Source of the DNA: Deltaproteobacteria bacterium
GTDB lineage: Bacteria; Myxococcota_A; UBA9160; UBA4427
Assembly: GCA_029261855.1 (NCBI GenBank)
Contig: JAJDAN010000048.1
Location: forward strand, 124,001-188,000
Direction of reading: 5' to 3'
Length of the DNA: 64,000 nucleotides
Made by a program: the position numbers and the translations under genes
Notes under the pieces: model-generated
What the model was told of the DNA's origin: nothing
Seen by the model: only the letters and a program-made list of their open reading frames with translations
Databases searched by the model: none
Shown here: positions 1-9,151 of the stretch, in pieces
Layout of the letters: each line of letters starts with the position of its first letter
Position numbering within the stretch: the stretch's first letter is position 1

Positions 1-2
1 AC

Positions 3-62
3 CCTTCGGGCAACCCGGACAACCGCATCGAGCAGGTGCTGCTCGAGTACGCGATCCCCTGA
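3..62 (+). CDS. 3' end of an unidentified protein (partial)
   Basis: Only the last 19 codons lie inside the window; they end with TGA at 60-62 and read PSGNPDNRIEQVLLEYAIP. The tail is too short to assign a family. Its stop is only 5 bases before the GTG of the next gene, so the two are probably co-transcribed. The genes that follow encode a TonB-like-anchored von Willebrand A protein and an exported repeat protein, so an inner-membrane component such as an ExbB/TolQ-type protein is conceivable, but nothing in the tail shows this. Confidence 0.5.
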   Translation, partial: PSGNPDNRIEQVLLEYAIP

Positions 63-67
63 GACGC

Positions 68-913
68 GTGCGCGGGGTCCGGGTCAGCTCGCGAGTCGAG
101 CGCGTCGTTCTCGGTCTGTGCGTCGCAGGGGTGGCGCTCGCCGCCGACTGCGGTCGGGAGCGCCTGCTGCCGCGGCCCGAGCCCATGGCCGTGCACGAGG
201 ACGCGGGCCTCGGCATCTGGGAGCAGCGGAAGCTGGCGGATATCCGCCGCTTCCTGCCGCCCGCGGAGCAGGCTTTGCTCGAGCAGACGCTTCTCAATCT
301 CGAGACCGATTCGCGGCTCTCCCAGGAAGGGACGCGCGCGGCGCTCAAGCGTGCGCTGTCGGGGCTCCCGACTTCGGCCGGCTTCTGCGAAGCACTCTCT
401 GACGAGCTGAGCTCGCTGCGACTCACGGGAAGTCCCGTCCCCGATCCGCCCGCCGAGGTCGGGACCGCGGTGAGCCTGCTCGACGCGCACGAGAACTGGC
501 TCAGCGCGGCGGGCCGGCGTCGCTATCCCGAGCCCCTCGACCTCGGACGCGCCATCCGCGATGACGAGCTGGGCGACTGGCAGGATGTCTTCGATCTCGC
601 TGCGCCGCTGGCGGGAGAGGGCCAGGTCTTCTTCGTGACGGACGCCGATTCACTCGCGCAGCGTTCTCCGACCCCGGCCCAGGGGCTCTGCCTCGGGGGC
701 GCACCGGCGCCCAGCTATGTGGTCGTCACCCTCGAGACGGCAGAACTCGGCGCGCCTCTGCGGATCCCGACCGCGGCGGATGCCGTGTGTCGTCCGAAGT
801 TCGTCCTGCCGCCAGCGAATGCAACGCGCGGGCAGACCTGCGCCGGTCTGCCGGAGTACGTCACCGCGCCGCAGCCTGTCGGAAAGGTGCGCGTCTTTCG
901 ATTGTCCCGCTGA
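68..913 (+). CDS. Hypothetical exported protein
   Basis: A 281-residue protein with a GTG start. The first 27 residues form a signal peptide: several arginines, then a hydrophobic stretch (VVLGLCVAGVALA). The cysteine at residue 29 follows AAD, which is a poor lipobox, so ordinary cleavage is more likely than lipidation. The rest is soluble, with several cysteines after residue 100 that could form disulfides in the periplasm. I recognise no family. It sits 5 bases after the preceding stop and 68 bases before the von Willebrand A gene, so it probably belongs to the same envelope-related operon. The frame is uninterrupted and codon use matches its neighbours. Confidence 0.75.
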   Translation: MRGVRVSSRVERVVLGLCVAGVALAADCGRERLLPRPEPMAVHEDAGLGIWEQRKLADIRRFLPPAEQALLEQTLLNLETDSRLSQEGTRAALKRALSGLPTSAGFCEALSDELSSLRLTGSPVPDPPAEVGTAVSLLDAHENWLSAAGRRRYPEPLDLGRAIRDDELGDWQDVFDLAAPLAGEGQVFFVTDADSLAQRSPTPAQGLCLGGAPAPSYVVVTLETAELGAPLRIPTAADAVCRPKFVLPPANATRGQTCAGLPEYVTAPQPVGKVRVFRLSR

Positions 914-981
914 GCCACAGTGGCACGACCCGCCGAGGCGCGGGGTAGCGGCCCGCACGCTGGGCAGGCGATCATCGCGAC

Positions 982-2115
982 ATGAGAGGAGAATCGGGCT
1001 GGTTCGGAAGGCGCGTCCCGATGCTCGTCTCGCTCCTGATTCACGCCGTGTTGTTCTTCTCATTCTTGTTCTTCGGCCGCTTCTTGTTCCCCAGTTCCCC
1101 CGTCCGGGAGATCCTCATCCCGATCACCCTCGTTGGCGAAGAAGTGGATGAGAGCACGGAATACGAGCTGTCCCCGGAAATCCTCCACTTTCGCAAGAAG
1201 ACGCATCCCCGGGTGCGCGAGGTGATCCCCGAGGAGAGCGATGTCCGCGCTCTGGCACCGCCACCGGAGGAGATCGCGCTCACCGCCGACGCCAGCGGCG
1301 GCGGCTTCTCGTTCCAGCTGAAGGATTCCGGAAAGCTCGAGGGCTTCGTGTTCGGTGGCACGCACGGGGGCACGGCGGCCACGGGGGCTGGGGGCGGCAA
1401 CAGTACGGGCACCGTCGGCACCTTCGAGGAGTACGTCGGCGGCCTGCGCCAGATCGGGCTCGAGGTGGTGTTCGTGATCGACGCCACCGGGTCCATGGGG
1501 TGGCTGATCCAGAGCGTCAAGGACCGCGTTCGCACCTTATCGGAATGGATCCGCGAGCTGGTGCCGGTGACCCGCTTCGGCGTGGTCGCCTACCGCGACG
1601 ACGACGATCCCGAGTTCCTCACGCGGGTGCAGCCACTTACGCTCAGCGTCGGCAAGCTGCGGCGCTTCCTGGGGGATCTCGAGCCGCGCGGCGGCGGAGA
1701 CGTGCCGGAGGGCGTGACGGCTGGATTGCGCGCGGCCATCGAGAAGGCCGGCTGGACCCGCGACACCAAGAAAGTCATCGTGATCATCGGAGATGCGCCG
1801 CCGCACCCGGAAGAGTTGCCGGAGGCCCTCGAGTTGGCACGGTCGTTCAAGGCGATGGGCGGTTCGGTGACGACGGTGGACGTGAGCTTCGACGCGAATC
1901 CCGAGCTGGCGGCCGCGCGGATCGGCGTGACCGTCGCCGAGCTCACCACGGTAGGCGCGGGCGGCGTACTCGCCGAGTTCCGCCAGGTCGCGATCGCCGG
2001 AGGCGGCGACGCGTCGAGTCTCGAAGGCGACACGCGTGTCGTACGGCAGCTGGCGGTCCTGATCTTCGGCAAGCGCTGGGCGGAAGCGGTCGAACCCCTG
2101 TTGGGCGAGCTTTGA
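982..2115 (+). CDS. Membrane-anchored von Willebrand factor A (vWA) domain protein
   Basis: A 377-residue protein. Residues 13-36 form one N-terminal transmembrane helix with the LLIHAVLFF pattern typical of TonB-like anchors. A charged and glycine-rich linker runs to about 155 and is followed by a vWA domain. The MIDAS metal site is visible as DATGSM at 167-172, with a later conserved aspartate in IIGDAPPH (D271). Such domains bind a protein partner through a divalent metal. The topology implies a periplasmic vWA domain tethered to the inner membrane. The next gene starts at a TTG overlapping this stop (TTGA), so translation is coupled. The partner is unknown; the downstream repeat protein is the obvious candidate. 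Confidence 0.85.
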   Translation: MRGESGWFGRRVPMLVSLLIHAVLFFSFLFFGRFLFPSSPVREILIPITLVGEEVDESTEYELSPEILHFRKKTHPRVREVIPEESDVRALAPPPEEIALTADASGGGFSFQLKDSGKLEGFVFGGTHGGTAATGAGGGNSTGTVGTFEEYVGGLRQIGLEVVFVIDATGSMGWLIQSVKDRVRTLSEWIRELVPVTRFGVVAYRDDDDPEFLTRVQPLTLSVGKLRRFLGDLEPRGGGDVPEGVTAGLRAAIEKAGWTRDTKKVIVIIGDAPPHPEELPEALELARSFKAMGGSVTTVDVSFDANPELAAARIGVTVAELTTVGAGGVLAEFRQVAIAGGGDASSLEGDTRVVRQLAVLIFGKRWAEAVEPLLGEL

Positions 2116-4463
2116 GGGAAGGTCGCGATCGAAGCAAGACCCTGGTCGTTCTGACGGTCGTGTTGCTGGGCGGCCCCTGCGGTGCGGCGGCGAGTCCGGC
2201 TGGGGCAGGCGACGCGCCGGCGTGGGGGGCGCTGGCCCAGGCGGCCGGCGATGCGACAGACGCGGCCGCGATCACGCAGACCGCGAGCGACCTGCGCGCT
2301 TCCTTTGCGGGGGCCGCCTCGGCAGACGACCTCGAGAACGCTGCCGCGGTGTACGGGGCACTGGTCGCGCGGGCGCAGGCGCTGGACCTGCCCGCCGCCG
2401 TCTTCGAGGTTCTTGCCGGGCTCGCAGAGCCCCTGGACTTACGGGTCGCCACCCGCCGTGGAGACCTGGAAGAGGCCGCCGGCGAAGATGAGGCGCGGCT
2501 CGAGAGCCTGTACCGTTCGGATCGCTGGCAGAAGCTCGGCGCGAGTCGTGTCGAGATCAGCTACTGGCGGGGCTGGGCACAGCTCGCCCGCGTCCAGCGC
2601 GGACTCGCCGGAGAAGAACGCGCTGCCGTGCTCGCGGATGCGGAACGTGCCTTTGGCCGTGCGGCCCGGGCGCTCGCGTTTCCCGACCGCGCGCTGCGCG
2701 GACTCCTGGGGCTGGGCATCGCGCGTCGGGAGCGCGGTGACTTCGAGGGGGCGCGTCAGAACTTCGAACGCCTGCAGGAGCAGCGCGCGATCCTCTCGGA
2801 CCCGGACCTGGCAGCCGTGGTTCGCTACGAGCTCGCCCTGACCGCGATCGATGCGGGAGACATGGCCCACGGGCAGGATCTCGCCCGCGCGCTCGAGCGG
2901 GAGGGCACCCTCACGCCGGATCAGTGGCGCGCCCTCGAGGCGCGGCGAATCCGCGCCTGGCTGACGGCGGCACGCCGCAACGGCGGCTCGCAGCGAGCTG
3001 CGGACTCGGTGGCTTCCGCCGCGGCTCGACTGCGCGCGCTGCTCTCGCAAGGCGGTGCCGATGCGGAACTCGCGGGTCGGTTGATCGCGCAGTTCCCGGG
3101 CGAGCTGGTCGGCGCCGATCTGGGCCCCGTCGGCGCACTCCTCGAGGCGGACCGCGCGTTCGGGGAGGAGGACTGCGAGCGGGCCCTCGAACTCTACGCG
3201 GTCGCGCTGCAGGATGATCTGCCGAGGGACGTGGATCTGGGTCAGGCGCGCTTGCGGGTTGCCTACTGCAAGGTCCGAGCGGGACGCGACGACGAAGCGC
3301 TGACCGATCTCGACGCACTGATCGAGGAAGAGCTTTCGCCGGCCTTGCGGGCGGATGCGGCGCGGCTGTTGCAGTCCGTCGCCGAGTCGCGCCTGGCTGC
3401 GTCGGCCGACGCGGGCTCGGCGCGGGATCTCGCGCGCGCCAACCGCGCGGCGCGGGTGCTGCTCGAGGTCGCACCCGACGCGGCTGGCGCCGATGTGGCC
3501 CGGATCCGGCGCGCGCGGGAGCTTGCCCGGTCGGGACGGACCGATGCTGCACTCGACGAGCTTGCCGCGATCCCGAGCGAAAGCGACGCGTACGTGGCCG
3601 CTTCGGTGGAACGCGTTCGGCTCCGGGCGGACCGCCTGGACCGACTGCAACGGCAAGGCGGCTCCGAGAAGGCGATGCGGGAGACGGCGCGAAGTCTCTC
3701 ACGGGATCTCGATGAGTTGTCCGCGCGGGGAGGGAAGAGCGCATTGCCGCCGGCACCCGCCCAGGAAGCGCGCCTTGCGGTGCTGCGTGCGCGTGCGTCG
3801 TTGCTGCAACGGGACACACCGGAGCGCGTCGATGCCTGGATCGATGCCGCGAGAACGCACCCGGGGCTCGACGAGGTCGGGCGACTCGCGCTGCTGCGTG
3901 TAGAGCTGGCGGTGCTCGTCGACGCCGGGCGCTTCGACGCCGTTGCGACGCTGCTCTCCGCCCGGGACGAGAGTCTTCTCCGCGCCGAGCGCGGGGTCTG
4001 GGAGGAAGCGCTTGCCGACCTCGAAGACGTGCCCGCGACGGCTTCCCTGCGTGTCGATGGCTACGCGCGCCTCGAGAGGGTCGCACCGGAGGCAGCACGA
4101 GGCGGGCTCGCACTGCGTCGCATCGCCGCGCTGCGCGAAGCCGGGCGCAGCACCGAGGCCGTCGCGCTGGCGCGCACGCAGACCGAAGTGGACCCGGAAT
4201 CCGGCGACGCCTGGCTCGAATTCGCGCGCAGTCTCGACGCGGCAGGCGACGCGACCGCGTCTCCCGCTGCCTGGCGACGCGTCGGGGGCGGCGCTCTACC
4301 CGGAAGCGAGTCCTGGTGGGAGGCGCATCTCGCGCTGCACGACGCCGCCCGGGCCCGGGGCGAGCCCGACAAGGCCTGCGGCTGGCTCGAAGCGACGCGG
4401 GGCACCCCCGAGCTGCCGGCCTTCGTCGAACGTCTGGCCCGGGCACGAAGCGCATGTCCCTGA
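2112..4463 (+). CDS. Large exported TPR-like repeat protein
   Basis: A 783-residue protein. I place the start at the TTG at 2112, which overlaps the vWA stop as TTGA and begins directly with a signal peptide (basic REGRDRSK, then LVVLTVVLLGG, cleavage near AAA-SP). The same frame stays open upstream inside the vWA gene, but that part has no coding character. The mature protein is alanine/arginine/leucine-rich, almost all helical, with repeated pairs such as AELYAVALQ and WLEFARSLDAAGD that fit tetratricopeptide-type repeats. It is probably a periplasmic scaffold working with the upstream vWA protein. No catalytic motif is seen. Confidence 0.8.
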   Translation: MREGRDRSKTLVVLTVVLLGGPCGAAASPAGAGDAPAWGALAQAAGDATDAAAITQTASDLRASFAGAASADDLENAAAVYGALVARAQALDLPAAVFEVLAGLAEPLDLRVATRRGDLEEAAGEDEARLESLYRSDRWQKLGASRVEISYWRGWAQLARVQRGLAGEERAAVLADAERAFGRAARALAFPDRALRGLLGLGIARRERGDFEGARQNFERLQEQRAILSDPDLAAVVRYELALTAIDAGDMAHGQDLARALEREGTLTPDQWRALEARRIRAWLTAARRNGGSQRAADSVASAAARLRALLSQGGADAELAGRLIAQFPGELVGADLGPVGALLEADRAFGEEDCERALELYAVALQDDLPRDVDLGQARLRVAYCKVRAGRDDEALTDLDALIEEELSPALRADAARLLQSVAESRLAASADAGSARDLARANRAARVLLEVAPDAAGADVARIRRARELARSGRTDAALDELAAIPSESDAYVAASVERVRLRADRLDRLQRQGGSEKAMRETARSLSRDLDELSARGGKSALPPAPAQEARLAVLRARASLLQRDTPERVDAWIDAARTHPGLDEVGRLALLRVELAVLVDAGRFDAVATLLSARDESLLRAERGVWEEALADLEDVPATASLRVDGYARLERVAPEAARGGLALRRIAALREAGRSTEAVALARTQTEVDPESGDAWLEFARSLDAAGDATASPAAWRRVGGGALPGSESWWEAHLALHDAARARGEPDKACGWLEATRGTPELPAFVERLARARSACP

Positions 4464-4553
4464 TCCGGGAATGATCGCGGTGACGTCGCCCAGGGCCTAC
4501 TGTCACACCGTCTCGTCGGTAGGCTCCGGCAACGGCCGGAGGAGGAGATCCGG

Positions 4554-5732
4554 ATGGCATCGAAGCTCGTCGAGCTGGGGATCGCAGGCCGACTCGCAGT
4601 GAGCGCAAGCCTGCGTCGCCTGGGCGGACGTCTCGAGGCGGAGCCCGACCGAAGCGCTTTTCGAAGTGCGCTGGAGGAGTTGCTCGGTCGTCTCGGCAGT
4701 TCGGCGCCCGAGATGCTGCGGGAGGTCCGCTTCGTCGAGATGCCCGCCGACCAGCCGCCGTGGTTCGACACCGGTGTGGACATCGAAGCCGGCCAGCAGC
4801 TGACCTATTTCGCCTGCGGGCGTGCGTATGTCGCGAAGGCCCTCGACATCTGGGTGCCCGCGCCGCTGCAGATCTGGAGTCGAATCGGCGAGAAGGGAAC
4901 GATCCAGTCGGCCACGCGAGACAGCCATACCCTGACCGCAACGTCTGCGGGGCGTCTGTACTTCGGAAACTATTTCCCGAACGACTGGACGAGTCGCGAG
5001 GGCGACACGCTGCACGGGCCGGAGGTCTTCCGGGGAGCCGAAGGCGGCTTCAGCATCGCGGTGATCGTGTGGAAGAAAGGTGCCAGCGAGGGGCTCGCGC
5101 GGCTGGCCGGGCTGGGCGATGTCGACGGTCTCGTGGGCGGGGAGATCGACCGCCTGCGTCAAGGACGCACGGCGCCCGCGGATTGGAACTACTTGTGGCA
5201 CCTCGGCGAGGCGGAGATCTTCCGTCCGCGGGAGATCGATGGGCAGGTCGCCGTCGACTGTCACACCCATCGCGACGTGGGCATCCTGCAGAAGGACGTC
5301 GACTTCCCGCTCACGCCGGCGACACGCATTGCATGGCGTTGGAAGGTCGACGAGCTGCCTTCCGAACTTCGGGAGGACACCACCCCGACCCACGACTACC
5401 TCAGCCTCGCCGTCGAATTCGACAATGGTCTGGACCTCTCGTACTACTGGAGCGCGACGCTGCCGGCGGAGCACTTCTATGCATGTCCCCTCGACAACTG
5501 GCGAGACAAGGAGACGCACCTCGTGATCCGGAGCGGCGCCGGCGGTCTGGGGACCTGGATCGCGGAGGATCGCGATCTGGCTGCGGACTACCAGCGTGCC
5601 ATCGGAAAGCCAGCGACGCGGATCGTCCGCGTCTGGTTCATCGCCGTCAGCCTGTTCCAGCGCCGAACCGGCCGCTGCCAGTACGCCGACATCCGGTTGT
5701 CCGACGGCGGGACCCACCTGACGGTGCTGTGA
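4554..5732 (+). CDS. DUF3047-like protein with an N-terminal carbohydrate-binding-like region
   Basis: A 392-residue protein preceded by a strong ribosome-binding site (GGAGGAGGAG) 6 bases before ATG. There is no signal peptide. Residues 65-160 (TGVDIEAGQQLTYFACGRAY and onward to GRLYFGNYFPNDW) resemble the beta-sandwich found in LecA/PA-IL-like sugar-binding modules. Residues 200-385 resemble DUF3047, with the characteristic IAWRWKVDELP and DYLSLAVEFDNG segments. The function of DUF3047 is unknown. The last codons and the stop form the first unit of a 14-bp tandem repeat that separates this gene from the CoA-transferase. Both domain calls rest on pattern recognition only. Confidence 0.7.
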   Translation: MASKLVELGIAGRLAVSASLRRLGGRLEAEPDRSAFRSALEELLGRLGSSAPEMLREVRFVEMPADQPPWFDTGVDIEAGQQLTYFACGRAYVAKALDIWVPAPLQIWSRIGEKGTIQSATRDSHTLTATSAGRLYFGNYFPNDWTSREGDTLHGPEVFRGAEGGFSIAVIVWKKGASEGLARLAGLGDVDGLVGGEIDRLRQGRTAPADWNYLWHLGEAEIFRPREIDGQVAVDCHTHRDVGILQKDVDFPLTPATRIAWRWKVDELPSELREDTTPTHDYLSLAVEFDNGLDLSYYWSATLPAEHFYACPLDNWRDKETHLVIRSGAGGLGTWIAEDRDLAADYQRAIGKPATRIVRVWFIAVSLFQRRTGRCQYADIRLSDGGTHLTVL

Positions 5733-5785
5733 TGACGGTGCGGCGATGACGGCGCTGTGATGACAGTGCTGTGATGACGGTGCAG
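5730..5785. repeat. 14-bp tandem repeat, 4 copies, spanning a stop and a start codon
   Basis: Four copies of a 14-base unit (TGATGACGGTGCGG and variants) at 5730-5743, 5744-5757, 5758-5771 and 5772-5785. The first unit begins with the stop codon of the DUF3047-like gene, and the bases before it (TGACGGTGCTG) look like a partial unit, so the array seems to have grown from the gene's own 3' end. The GTG start of the next gene begins on the last base of the array. Because 14 is not a multiple of 3, the TGA codons in successive copies fall in all three frames. Confidence 0.9.
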
Positions 5786-7215
5786 TGACCGAGATCGAGG
5801 CGAGGCTCGCGGCGCTCTTCACCGCGGTAGGGCAGTCGGAGGTCGGCGAGTCGGCGGCCGATCGACTCGAGATCCGCGGCAGCGATCCGGTCCTGCCGAC
5901 GCGCTTTCGCGTCGGCGAAGCCGCGGCGATCGCGCTCGCGGGCTGCGGCGTGATGGCGGCGGCGGCAAGCGAGCGCCGGGGCGGAGTTCCCCAGTCGGCG
6001 GCGGTGGAAGTCGGAGGTGCGGCCGCGTCTCTGTTGAGCTTCGCGCTGCAACGACTCGATGGTGCATCGCTGCCGAAATATGCCGATCGGGAGAACATCA
6101 CCGACTTCTACGCCACCCGGGACGGACGTTGGGTACTGGTACACGGGGGCTTCGCGCACCTGCAACGGGGCCTGCTCGAGCTGCTCTCGGTGGAGACCGA
6201 CGACGCGGCTCCCAAGGAACGCGTCGCGACCGCGATCGCGGAATGGGACGCGTCGACTCTCGAGGAGGCCGTTGCAGATCGCGGGCTGTGCGGTGCGATG
6301 GTGCGCAGCGAATCCGAGTGGCGGGCGCATCCGCAGGGCAGAGCGCTGGCCTCGTTGCCCGTCGTCGAGGTGATCCGCATCGGTGACGCACCCCCCGAGC
6401 CCTTTCCGCGGGACGTTGCGCGTCCTCTCGAAGGTGTTCGGGTGCTGGACCTGACCCGGGTCCTGGCGGGTCCGACCTGTGCGCGCACCCTCGCCGCCCA
6501 CGGCGCGGACGTGCTGAAGATCAGCGCGCCACACCTCGAGAGTGTGCCCTTCTTCGTGATCGACACCGGCCACGGCAAGCGGTCCGCCCAGCTCGACTTG
6601 CGCGACACGGAGGGAATGGCGCAGCTGCGGCGCCTGGTGGCGGGCGCGGACGTCTTCTCCCAGGGCTATCGCCTGGGTGCGCTGCAGCAGCTCGGACTCG
6701 ACGCCGCCAGCCTGCACGCTCTGCGCCCGGGCATCGTGTACACGTCGATCAACTGCTACGGGCACGTCGGTCCCTGGCGCGAACGACGGGGCTGGGAGCA
6801 GCTGGCGCAGACCGTCACCGGCATCGCGGACGAGAACGGCGACGCGCACCGCCGGGAGGGCGGCCGTCCCCAGCTCCTGCCCGCCGCAGCCACCGACTAC
6901 ACCACCGGCTACCTGGCAGCCTTCGGAACCCTGGCCGCCCTGCTTCGGCGCGCGCAGGAAGGAGGAAGCTACGAGGTGCGCGTGTCCCTCGCGCAGACGG
7001 GCATGTGGATCCAGGGCATGGGACGCAGCGATGCGGTGGGTGCCGGGTTCACCGGCGAGATCCTGGGGCCGCACATGACGTCGAGCGATACGCCGTACGG
7101 TCGTCTTCATCACCTGGGTCCGATCGTCGACATGTCCGGGACGCCCGCTCGCTGGGATCTTCCGACGGTTCCGCTCGGCACGCATCCGCCGGTCTGGGAA
7201 TCGGGTCCCGCTTGA
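5785..7215 (+). CDS. Family III CoA-transferase (CaiB/BaiF) with a degenerate extra N-terminal half
   Basis: A 476-residue protein with a GTG start. Residues 213 onward carry the usual N-terminal signature of family III CoA-transferases (LEGVRVLDLTRVLAGPTCAR), the GADVLKI nucleotide-site segment and ATDYTTG, whose D371 lies where the catalytic aspartate of formyl-CoA transferase is expected. It would move CoA between acyl-CoA and a free acid. Unusually, the core is preceded by about 210 residues that look like a reduced CoA-transferase-like region, so the molecule is a permuted or double-half protein. It is followed by a MATE pump whose TTG start overlaps this stop. The substrate cannot be told. 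Confidence 0.85.
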   Translation: MTEIEARLAALFTAVGQSEVGESAADRLEIRGSDPVLPTRFRVGEAAAIALAGCGVMAAAASERRGGVPQSAAVEVGGAAASLLSFALQRLDGASLPKYADRENITDFYATRDGRWVLVHGGFAHLQRGLLELLSVETDDAAPKERVATAIAEWDASTLEEAVADRGLCGAMVRSESEWRAHPQGRALASLPVVEVIRIGDAPPEPFPRDVARPLEGVRVLDLTRVLAGPTCARTLAAHGADVLKISAPHLESVPFFVIDTGHGKRSAQLDLRDTEGMAQLRRLVAGADVFSQGYRLGALQQLGLDAASLHALRPGIVYTSINCYGHVGPWRERRGWEQLAQTVTGIADENGDAHRREGGRPQLLPAAATDYTTGYLAAFGTLAALLRRAQEGGSYEVRVSLAQTGMWIQGMGRSDAVGAGFTGEILGPHMTSSDTPYGRLHHLGPIVDMSGTPARWDLPTVPLGTHPPVWESGPA

Positions 7216-8564
7216 GCGCACACCCGTTCGAGGCGAGACCTCATCGCACGCTCGTCTTCCTGTCGCTTCCCGTGATGCTCTCGTTGATCGCCGAGCCGCT
7301 CGCCGGCCTCGTCGATACGGCCTTCGTCGAGCGTCTCGGCGCGCCGTCGGCGGCGGCGCTCGGCGCGGCGACCGCGCTGTTGTCGAGCTTCCTCTGGGTC
7401 TTCAACTTCCTCGGCGTCGGCACCCAGACCGAGGTGGCAAGGACCGCGGGGGAAGGTCGCGAAGGCGAAGCCCGCGCGATCGCGAGTCTTGCCATGGGGC
7501 TCGCGCTCGCCCTCGGGACGGCCGCGGCGATCGTCGCCGCGCGCTTCCTCGACGCCAGCGCGGGTTGGATGAGCGACGACGACGTCGTTCGGGCTGCGAC
7601 GCGAACCTACCTCGGTGTGCGCCTCCTGGGTCTGCCCGCGGGTCTGGTGCTCTTCTCGGCCTTCGGTGCCCTGCGCGGTCTGCAGGACATGCGTACTCCG
7701 ATGTGGATCGCCGGAGCCATGTCCCTGGCCAATGTCGGGCTCGATGCCGTCCTGATCTTCGGTTGGGGGCCGATTCCTGCGCTGGGCATCGCCGGCGCCG
7801 CGTGGGCGACGGTGGCGAGCCAGTTGCTCGCCGCTGGGGCGGCATGCGCGGTGGTCATCGCGCGTCTCGGCTGGACCCCGCGTGTCGATGCGGCGCGCGT
7901 TGGTGCGCTCTTCGTCGTCGGGCGTGACATGGTGCTCCGCACCGCTGCGCTCCTGGCCTTCATGCTGATCGCCACGCGGGTGGCGCTGCAGATGGGCCCC
8001 GCGGCCGCAGCGGCGAACCAGGCCATCCGCCAGATCTTCATGTTGGTCGCCTTCCTGCTGGACGCGTACGCAGCGAGCACCCAGAGCCTGGTCGCCGGAT
8101 TCCTCGGTGCGGGGCGCGTCGCGCTCGCCCGGCGGGTCGCCGTGGTCGGGCTGCGGTGGGCGGTGGGGACAGGCGCCGTGTTGTCATTGGTGTTGTGGTT
8201 CGCGGAGCCGGCGCTTGCGGCGCTGCTCGTCCCGAATGAGGCGCGCGCCCTGTTCGCGAGCGCATGGCCGGTGTTCGTCCTGTCCCAGACGCTCGCCGCG
8301 GTGTCCTTCCTCACCGACGGAGTCCACTGGGGGACCGGAGACTTCGGCTGGCTTCGCAACGGCATGCTGGTTTCCACGGGGCTCGGGCTCGCCCTGCTGT
8401 GGAGCCTGGATCCGACGCAGACATCCCTCGAAGCCGTCTGGATCGTCACGGGCGTCTGGCTCGCGCTGCGAAGCCTGGCCGGGCTGATCCGGATCTGGCC
8501 CGGGGTCGGGAGGGCGCCGTTGAGCCCGCCCGACGGCAGTCCGTCAGCCGAAGGCGGCGCGTAG
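7212..8564 (+). CDS. MATE family efflux transporter
   Basis: A 450-residue membrane protein with about 12 transmembrane helices in two similar halves, the size typical for MATE cation/drug antiporters. I chose the TTG at 7212 because it overlaps the preceding stop (TTGA) and gives an N-terminus aligned with the family (HRTLVFLSLPVMLSLIAEPL). Conserved features include the first-half VDTAFVERLG segment and the repeated FLWVFNFLGVGTQ-type helices. It probably exports a small cationic or amphipathic compound using a sodium or proton gradient. The last 21 bases overlap the end of the convergent TerB-like gene. Confidence 0.85.
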   Translation: MSAHPFEARPHRTLVFLSLPVMLSLIAEPLAGLVDTAFVERLGAPSAAALGAATALLSSFLWVFNFLGVGTQTEVARTAGEGREGEARAIASLAMGLALALGTAAAIVAARFLDASAGWMSDDDVVRAATRTYLGVRLLGLPAGLVLFSAFGALRGLQDMRTPMWIAGAMSLANVGLDAVLIFGWGPIPALGIAGAAWATVASQLLAAGAACAVVIARLGWTPRVDAARVGALFVVGRDMVLRTAALLAFMLIATRVALQMGPAAAAANQAIRQIFMLVAFLLDAYAASTQSLVAGFLGAGRVALARRVAVVGLRWAVGTGAVLSLVLWFAEPALAALLVPNEARALFASAWPVFVLSQTLAAVSFLTDGVHWGTGDFGWLRNGMLVSTGLGLALLWSLDPTQTSLEAVWIVTGVWLALRSLAGLIRIWPGVGRAPLSPPDGSPSAEGGA

Positions 8565-9110
8565 CTCGTCGAGGACATGCTGCTCTTCGGCAGAGATCTT
8601 CTCGAGGGCCAGGAAGCCCCCGCTGGCGTCGGCGACCGCGAACGCCCGGGACAGCAGCTCGCGGGTGAAGATCTCCCGCCAGTCATCGTCCACGCGTCTC
8701 GCGATCTCGGCGACGAGTGCCTTCCAGGCGTCGAGTAGGACCGTGTCCGGCTCGCGGGCGAGCCAGCCCGAAAGCAGGTCGTGGCTGACGCTGCCGGGCT
8801 CGACGCCGCACCGGGCTGCGCCGTTCAAGACCGCCTGGCGCTCGTGTCGATCCACCTTGCCGTCCGCCCAGGCAACCGCGACCAGCGGGTAGAGGGTGAG
8901 GGCCGCCAGCGTCTCGCTGCGAACTCCCACCAGCACGAGCTTCTCGAGGACCTCGACGTCGTGGATGCCGGAGACGTCGGCGAGGCTCGCCATCTGTTCC
9001 GTGCGCGTCCGCTCCGCCACCCGCAGCCGTTCCCGCAGGTCGCCGTGTGTGTCGCCGAAGAAGGACTCTTCGAGGTGGTCGTGATGCGGGGAGCGTTCGC
9101 CAGGCGTCAT
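8544..9110 (-). CDS. TerB-like domain protein
   Basis: A 188-residue cytoplasmic protein. The middle (YPLVAVAWADGKVDRHERQAVL) and the C-terminal KISAEEQHVLDEL segment match the acidic, metal-binding helical pattern of TerB-type (tellurite resistance / co-chaperone-like) domains. About 50 charged residues precede this. Proteins of this type are often accessory or stress-related; no specific role can be inferred. Its 3' end overlaps that of the MATE gene by 21 bp, tail to tail. It lies downstream of purA on the same strand, separated by 41 bases, so it may share that transcript. Confidence 0.75.
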   Translation of the reverse strand: MTPGERSPHHDHLEESFFGDTHGDLRERLRVAERTRTEQMASLADVSGIHDVEVLEKLVLVGVRSETLAALTLYPLVAVAWADGKVDRHERQAVLNGAARCGVEPGSVSHDLLSGWLAREPDTVLLDAWKALVAEIARRVDDDWREIFTRELLSRAFAVADASGGFLALEKISAEEQHVLDELRAAFG

Positions 9111-9151
9111 GCCGCCGAGTGTATCGCCGACGGGCGGCCGCGGGTCCCCGA

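Noticed and set aside
1500-2111. Upstream extension of the repeat-protein frame inside the vWA gene
   Set aside because: Arginine-rich and without coding character; the TTG at 2112 gives a proper signal peptide and a TTGA overlap.
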